From the NCBI GenBank assembly GCA_947069175.1, contig CAMTDV010000017.1, positions 50,415,137-50,479,136 on the forward strand: a stretch of DNA of 64,000 nucleotides, read 5' to 3'. The DNA comes from Scalesia atractyloides (lineage: Eukaryota > Streptophyta > Magnoliopsida > Asterales > Asteraceae). A model generated the notes under the pieces. The model did not search any database, was not told the DNA's origin, and was given only the letters and a program-made list of their open reading frames with translations. The first letter of the stretch is position 1. The number at the start of each line of letters is the position of its first letter. Both the position numbers and the translations under genes were made by a program. Of the stretch, positions 59,648 to 64,000 are shown piece by piece.

Positions 59648-60047
59648 TACACATGTATTTTTTAACAACTAAGCTTGTTTCCTCTAAATCCTATACTAAA
59701 TTACATCTCTTAAAAATTAAATTTTAGCCTCCACAAAAAAGGTAATTCCTCTTTACAACTAGGTCAAAGCCTAAATGATATCAATATACACGTACAACTT
59801 AAATTTTAATTACATAACCTTTAACCTATAATGAGCCCACATTACTTAATATTTAAAATCATTAAGACTTTACATGGTAACTTTTGTCCTAAGAATCTAT
59901 GATACGTATACTACAATTTTGGACTATTAGTTGGTCAATTTAATCATGACTGAATGGTCTCAGTATCGTGTTTCCTCTTATAAATATTAGGAATATTGGA
60001 TTTTTTTTGGTAAAAGAGGGCGGTACCTCCGATAAATTTTATTAATA

Positions 60048-60084
<37 letters not shown>

Positions 60085-60166
60085 CTAAAAGGATTTAAGT
60101 TCCCGGGACATGCTACCCAAGGAATACACCACCCCTATCGACAAGAGACCAAACAAAATGGGTCTT
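59648..60166. other. AT-rich intergenic with TA microsatellite
   Basis: No gene. A (TA)n run lies at about 60051-60079. The sequence up to 60166 is the 5' flank of Copia-3; its right-hand target duplication lies outside the window. Confidence 0.6.
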
Positions 60167-60577
60167 TGTTGGTGCATATGTCTGTTGCCTACGTCATTAT
60201 GTATCGAGTATGAGTGAATAGGGCTTAAACTGTTAGAAACAAGGCATATTTAAGATATGTTTAAGACAAGTTCGCCCATGAAGGGTTGTGAGAAGCCAAG
60301 TTCGGGCGAACTTACCCCATGGCTGTCCCTCACCAGCGAACTTGTACTACTATATATAGGTGCTTTGGGATTTCATTTGTAAGTAGTGGAGAGATTTTGG
60401 CACAGAGACGGCGAAGCTCTGTCGGATCCGGTTCTCGAATGTATTGAACTTTAGATCAATGAAAACAACATTTAAATGAGTAATTCTTGTTATTTGGTTA
60501 ACTTGTCAATAGTTTCCGCCTAATCGGACAATATATAACAAATTTAGGTTCCCGTGCTAATTGTGGACGTTCCTACA
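60167..60577 (+). repeat. Copia-3 5' LTR
   Basis: Starts TGTTGGTGCATATG and ends cgttcctaca. Palindromes at about 60269 and 60297-60314 (caagttcgggcgaactta), then ctatatatagg at about 60350-60360. The end is fixed by the primer binding site that follows. Confidence 0.88.
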
Positions 60578-60578
60578 A

Positions 60579-60590
60579 GTGGTATCAGAG
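60579..60590 (+). promoter_or_regulatory. Copia-3 primer binding site
   Basis: ggtatcagagcc just after the LTR (agtggtatcagagcc), the initiator Met tRNA type. Confidence 0.88.
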
Positions 60591-60836
60591 CCTGGATACC
60601 TAAATTTGCTAGAATCAAGACAAGAATTTCTCTATTTCAATTCCATTCTATCATTTTTCTTAACATTTTCTCATATTTGATAATTTCATGGTCAAAAATG
60701 GGTGATTTTTGAATATGTCATGTAAAATACATCATAGATAAACCCATGAGAGTTTGGACATCAAATTCAAACATTTTGATAACAAAAAGTTGAAAAAAAC
60801 CATGTTTTGGAAACAAGTATCAGCCGAACTCAACAT

Positions 60837-61240
60837 CAAGTTCGACCGAACTTGAGTAAAACTTCAGTGTTTTTAATCAAGTTCGACCGAACTTGATAGA
60901 TTTTTCAAGAAATTGTGATAACTTTGCTCGAACTTGAAGAAATTTTCAATATTTTTGATCAAGTTCGACCGAAGTTGATCAAACTTCATTAAATTTGTGT
61001 CGCAAGTTCGACCGAACTTGAAAATCTTCTTGAGAGATTATCTAAGTTCGACCGAACTTACTGTGTTTCTTAAAACTTTTTCACAAGTCCGCTCGAAATA
61101 AAAAGTTTTCTCAAATCTACATTAAGTTCAACCGAACTTGAAGTTGTGAGATAAAATTTGAACTTTGTCATATAAAGTTCGACCGAACTTGTGAGAACCT
61201 GAAATCAAAACCTGTTTCCATACAAGTTTGACCGAACTTG
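60837..61240 (+). promoter_or_regulatory. Copia-3 leader array of ten phased palindromes
   Basis: Eighteen-bp sites of consensus CAAGTTCGACCGAACTTG start at 60837, 60878, 60919 (weak), 60960, 61003, 61043, 61084 (weak), 61123, 61174 and 61223. Intervals are 41, 41, 41, 43, 40, 41, 39, 51 and 49 bp. Spacer sequence varies much more than the sites. The LTR carries related sites. Role unknown: protein-binding array, RNA hairpins, or remains of a 41-bp tandem repeat. Confidence 0.8.
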
Positions 61241-61304
61241 TCTGTTTCTAATCAAATTTTGAGTGTTTTTGATCGTATTATCAGATAAATCTTCGGATTG
61301 GCAA

Positions 61305-64000
61305 ATGGAAGATTTCCACAACGTGTTCGTCTCTCAAATGGCTTCTTCATCAAATGCTAATGTTCTTGCGGCAAACCAGATGAACATCGACAACGAAATG
61401 GGTACTACGTCGAAACCGCCAAAGCTAATGAGCATGGATGAATTTGAAGGATGGAAAGAAAAGTTTGTGAACTGGATACAAGCGAATCAATTCAATAGCT
61501 GGGTTGCAGTTGAGGATGGTTACAAATGGCCAAAGGATGAGCGTGATCAAGATCTTCCGCTGAACAAGTTTTCAAATACGGACAAAGATAACTATGTTGC
61601 AGAGAAGAAAATGATCAGTTTGATACAACAATCAGTAAAGGAAGATATCTTGATACTTTTGCCATAATATGACACTTTGCAAGAATTATGGAATTCTCTT
61701 TGTGAGAAATTCAAAGGAAGTGATGAAATGATCAAAAGCAAAAAAGATTTAATCAAGAAAGAATTCTAGATTTTCACGATGATTAAAGGTGAAACAATGA
61801 AGCAGATGATTGATAGATATTGTCACATCATGGTCCAAATGCGGAGACATGATATCAAAAGATCTAATGAAGAGCAAATTGAGAAGCTGGCTGATGCACT
61901 TCCAGAAGGAGAATGGACAACATATCTGACGATTCTGAAGAATAGTCCATCTTGGAGACATTTTTGTCATCCTTCATAGACAAATTGGAAGGACATGAAA
62001 TGGAATTGATGAAGATTGCAAAATCAAAGAATGCTAATGTTGTTCAAGATGTTGGTGTTTATTCCTGATACTCCGATTCAAAGCCCGAAAATCCAAACAG
62101 CATTTAGTGCAAATACAAATTCTTCTCCAAGTCAAAGTTCTCCATATGCTGGATATACAAGTGCAAGTTCAAGCTCATCATTCCAAAATCAGACAAACCA
62201 AACAAGTTCTGATTCAAATGTTTTCAGTGCAACATAGCAGTTGATTTGAAGAATGTATTTCCTGAGAAGGTGGCCAAACAACACATAGCATTACTTGCTA
62301 CTGTCCTCGAATCATATGAAAGTCTAGTTGCTGGAAAGATCGGTAATCAGAGATGACCGCCGAAGATTACGATCAGGTGGACGAAGAAGAGTTGGAACTG
62401 ATGAATATCAAATGGAGTCTGGCATCTATCATCAGAAGAGTTTCTAAATTTGTGGCGCCCACTGGAAGGGATATTGGTAACTCAAGCAACAAGCTTGGAT
62501 TTGACAAGACTAAAGTCACATGCTTCAGGTGTAGACAAAAAGGACACTTCAAACGAGAATGCAATAATCAAGAAGCAAGTGGAAATCAAAATCCTTTCGG
62601 CAGCAACAATGAGTACTACAAGAAAGCTCTTCAATACAAGCCATATCCGAAAAGAACACAAGTTGAAGTAGAAGATAAATCTACAAAGACAACCGAACAA
62701 GCTCTTGTTGTTACTCATGAAGAAGATGGTTTTGACTGGAACAGATACATCGGAAAGAAAACTGGTGTTGCTATGATGGCAGAGGTAGTGGATGAATCTG
62801 ATACATCATATGTCGATGCTGCTTTGGAAAATGCCATTCTGGAAGGATATAGACAGAGAGCTGAGGAAGAAGAGGTAGCTTACCTTGAGATGCAAAAACA
62901 AGAAGTATTGAAATCAGAGGCAGAAAAGGTAAAAGCTAAGGTAAGTATGTCTGAAAAGGAGGTTGTGAAAGTTGTGGAGGTTGAAAAACCTTGCACAAAG
63001 TGCGCAAGTCCTTGTGAACCATGTCTTGATAAAGTCAAAGTCATAAGAGAATTGACTGTACACAACGAAAACTTTCGTTATGATTACAGAACCATAAAAG
63101 AAGCTTATGACAAAATATCAAGCAAATATAAATATGTTGAGCATGCTAATAGTGAACTTAACGCTGATGTAAAAATGTTAAATGCTACAGTAATTGAGAA
63201 ACAAAAGGCCATTAACATGTACATTAATACAATTGCTGAAACAAAGCGTGAGCTTCACGACATGAAAATAGAAACGGAACGGGTAAGACAGCTTCTAAAG
63301 AGCTACACCATAAACGCATATGTCATTGATCACATTTTACCTACGATTAAATCAGAGGAAAACGGTGAGAAATCAAAGCGTAAAGAGTACGAATGTGTTC
63401 CTCCACCATTTCTTGCAAGTTATTCATGCAAGAAAGATGATGAGATCGAAAAGGCATTTAATATTTTTATTCGTTCAGATAAAAGAAATAAATTGCCTAA
63501 GAACATTGATGTAGACTTTACGAATTCAAACAATGACAATGAAGCGGTGATTAAAGATGTGGTAAAGAATGTGTTGGGAAATGATTCTGATGAAGGCAGC
63601 TCTGAAAGCGCCAAATCAAGTTCGAACAATTCGGATTCACAATCTGAAGATGATGATACATCATCAGAACATGATCTAAGTGATGATCCTAATGTTGTCA
63701 TGTACAAGATTAAGGAATCTGATAGATTATACTTTGATGATAGTTTTCCGATTCGGAACGTGAAAGAAGATCAACTTGATAAATTTTTCAAACTTGTAGA
63801 AATTTCATCAGATGATCTTGAGAAAAACGAGAAAAGATTTTACTCGAAACCCAATAGGAATGCTAACAATTATCGAAAGTTTGGTGGTGATTTTCCTGAG
63901 CACAGGGGAGCAGGTTTAGGTTTGGAGGTTGAAGAAGAAGAACCGAAGAAGAAACAGAAAGCAATGTTCCAAGAATACAAAGGTAAAAACATATGTGTAC
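61305..64000 (+). pseudogene. Copia-3 gag and downstream spacer (partial)
   Basis: ATG at 61305 gives MEDFHNVFVSQM, matching the Copia-2 start. The copia gag domain has KPPKLMSMDEFEGWKEKF. A CCHC zinc knuckle CFRCRQKGHFKREC is at 62521-62562. The lysine/glutamate-rich coiled-coil spacer follows, with AYVIDHILPT (about 63318-63350) and an acidic serine-rich piece (63590-63700). Stops at 61665, 61768 and 61977 and frameshifts near 62065 and 62240 break the first half; from about 62700 to the window end long stretches are open. The frame leaves the window before the second zinc knuckle and protease. Confidence 0.85.

Larger units (their letters stand above)
60167..64000 (+). mobile_element. Copia-3: 5' part of a Ty1/copia element related to Copia-2
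   Basis: Shows a 411-bp 5' LTR, PBS, palindrome leader and gag in the same order as Copia-2, with related sequence throughout. It runs off the right edge before protease. Intact over longer stretches than Copia-1. Confidence 0.9.

Noticed and set aside
60837..61240. Regularly spaced palindromes as a CRISPR array
   Set aside because: Eukaryotic retroelement leader with LTR, PBS and gag in order; sites are degenerate and spacing varies; no cas genes.
1..64000. tRNA, rRNA or organelle-derived inserts
   Set aside because: Nothing recognised beyond short tRNA-complementary primer binding sites.

Overview
This is plant nuclear DNA, almost certainly from a dicot. It has one intact intron-containing angiosperm regulatory gene (an ULTRAPETALA-type SAND-domain gene), nested LTR retrotransposons, two Helitrons and a foldback MITE. 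The retroelement proteins resemble families I associate with Asteraceae (sunflower, lettuce, Tanacetum type). That family-level placement is recognition, not proof.

Layout. (1) 1-40573 is a three-element nest. The outer element, Copia-1, is an old, heavily broken Ty1/copia element whose 5' part lies outside the window. It is split by Copia-2 (10067-25989, 410-bp LTRs, perfect TAAAG target duplication). It is split again by a minus-strand Ty3/gypsy chromovirus (26608-39710, LTRs of 2.9 and 3.2 kb, near-perfect ATATT/ATATC target duplication). Copia-2 itself carries an unidentified 1.67-kb insertion. (2) 40574-43894 is intergenic, with the 3' end of another copia element. (3) 43895-46154 is the only intact host gene, the ULT-like gene, in three exons. 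(4) 47179-47512 is a foldback MITE. (5) 47653-59647 is two Helitrons head to tail on the minus strand. Helitron A keeps remnants of a PIF1-type helicase and an RPA-like OB-fold gene. Helitron B carries exon fragments of at least three unrelated host genes (tryptophan synthase beta, a PIF-type bHLH factor, 60S acidic ribosomal protein P2) and nine tandem copies of a 455-bp unit. (6) 60167-64000 is the start of Copia-3, a relative of Copia-2, running off the window.

Most notable structure. The copia elements have two genes: gag-pol, and a large extra ORF of unknown function between RNase H and the 3' LTR. The extra ORF is preceded by about 1.4 kb of conserved non-coding spacer and then by a TATA box embedded in short palindromes. 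The same palindromes surround the TATA box of the element's own LTR. Copia-1 uses CACTCGTACGAGTG; Copia-2 and Copia-3 use CAAGTTCGnnCGAACTTG. In the Copia-3 leader ten such sites recur at about 41-bp steps, close to four DNA helical turns. The gypsy LTR and the unidentified insertion carry their own different palindromes. This looks like a family-specific cis-regulatory or RNA-structure code shared by an LTR promoter and a second, internal promoter.

Except for the ULT gene, every coding region here is a broken transposon gene or a gene fragment. LTR positions, target duplications and splice sites were read by eye.
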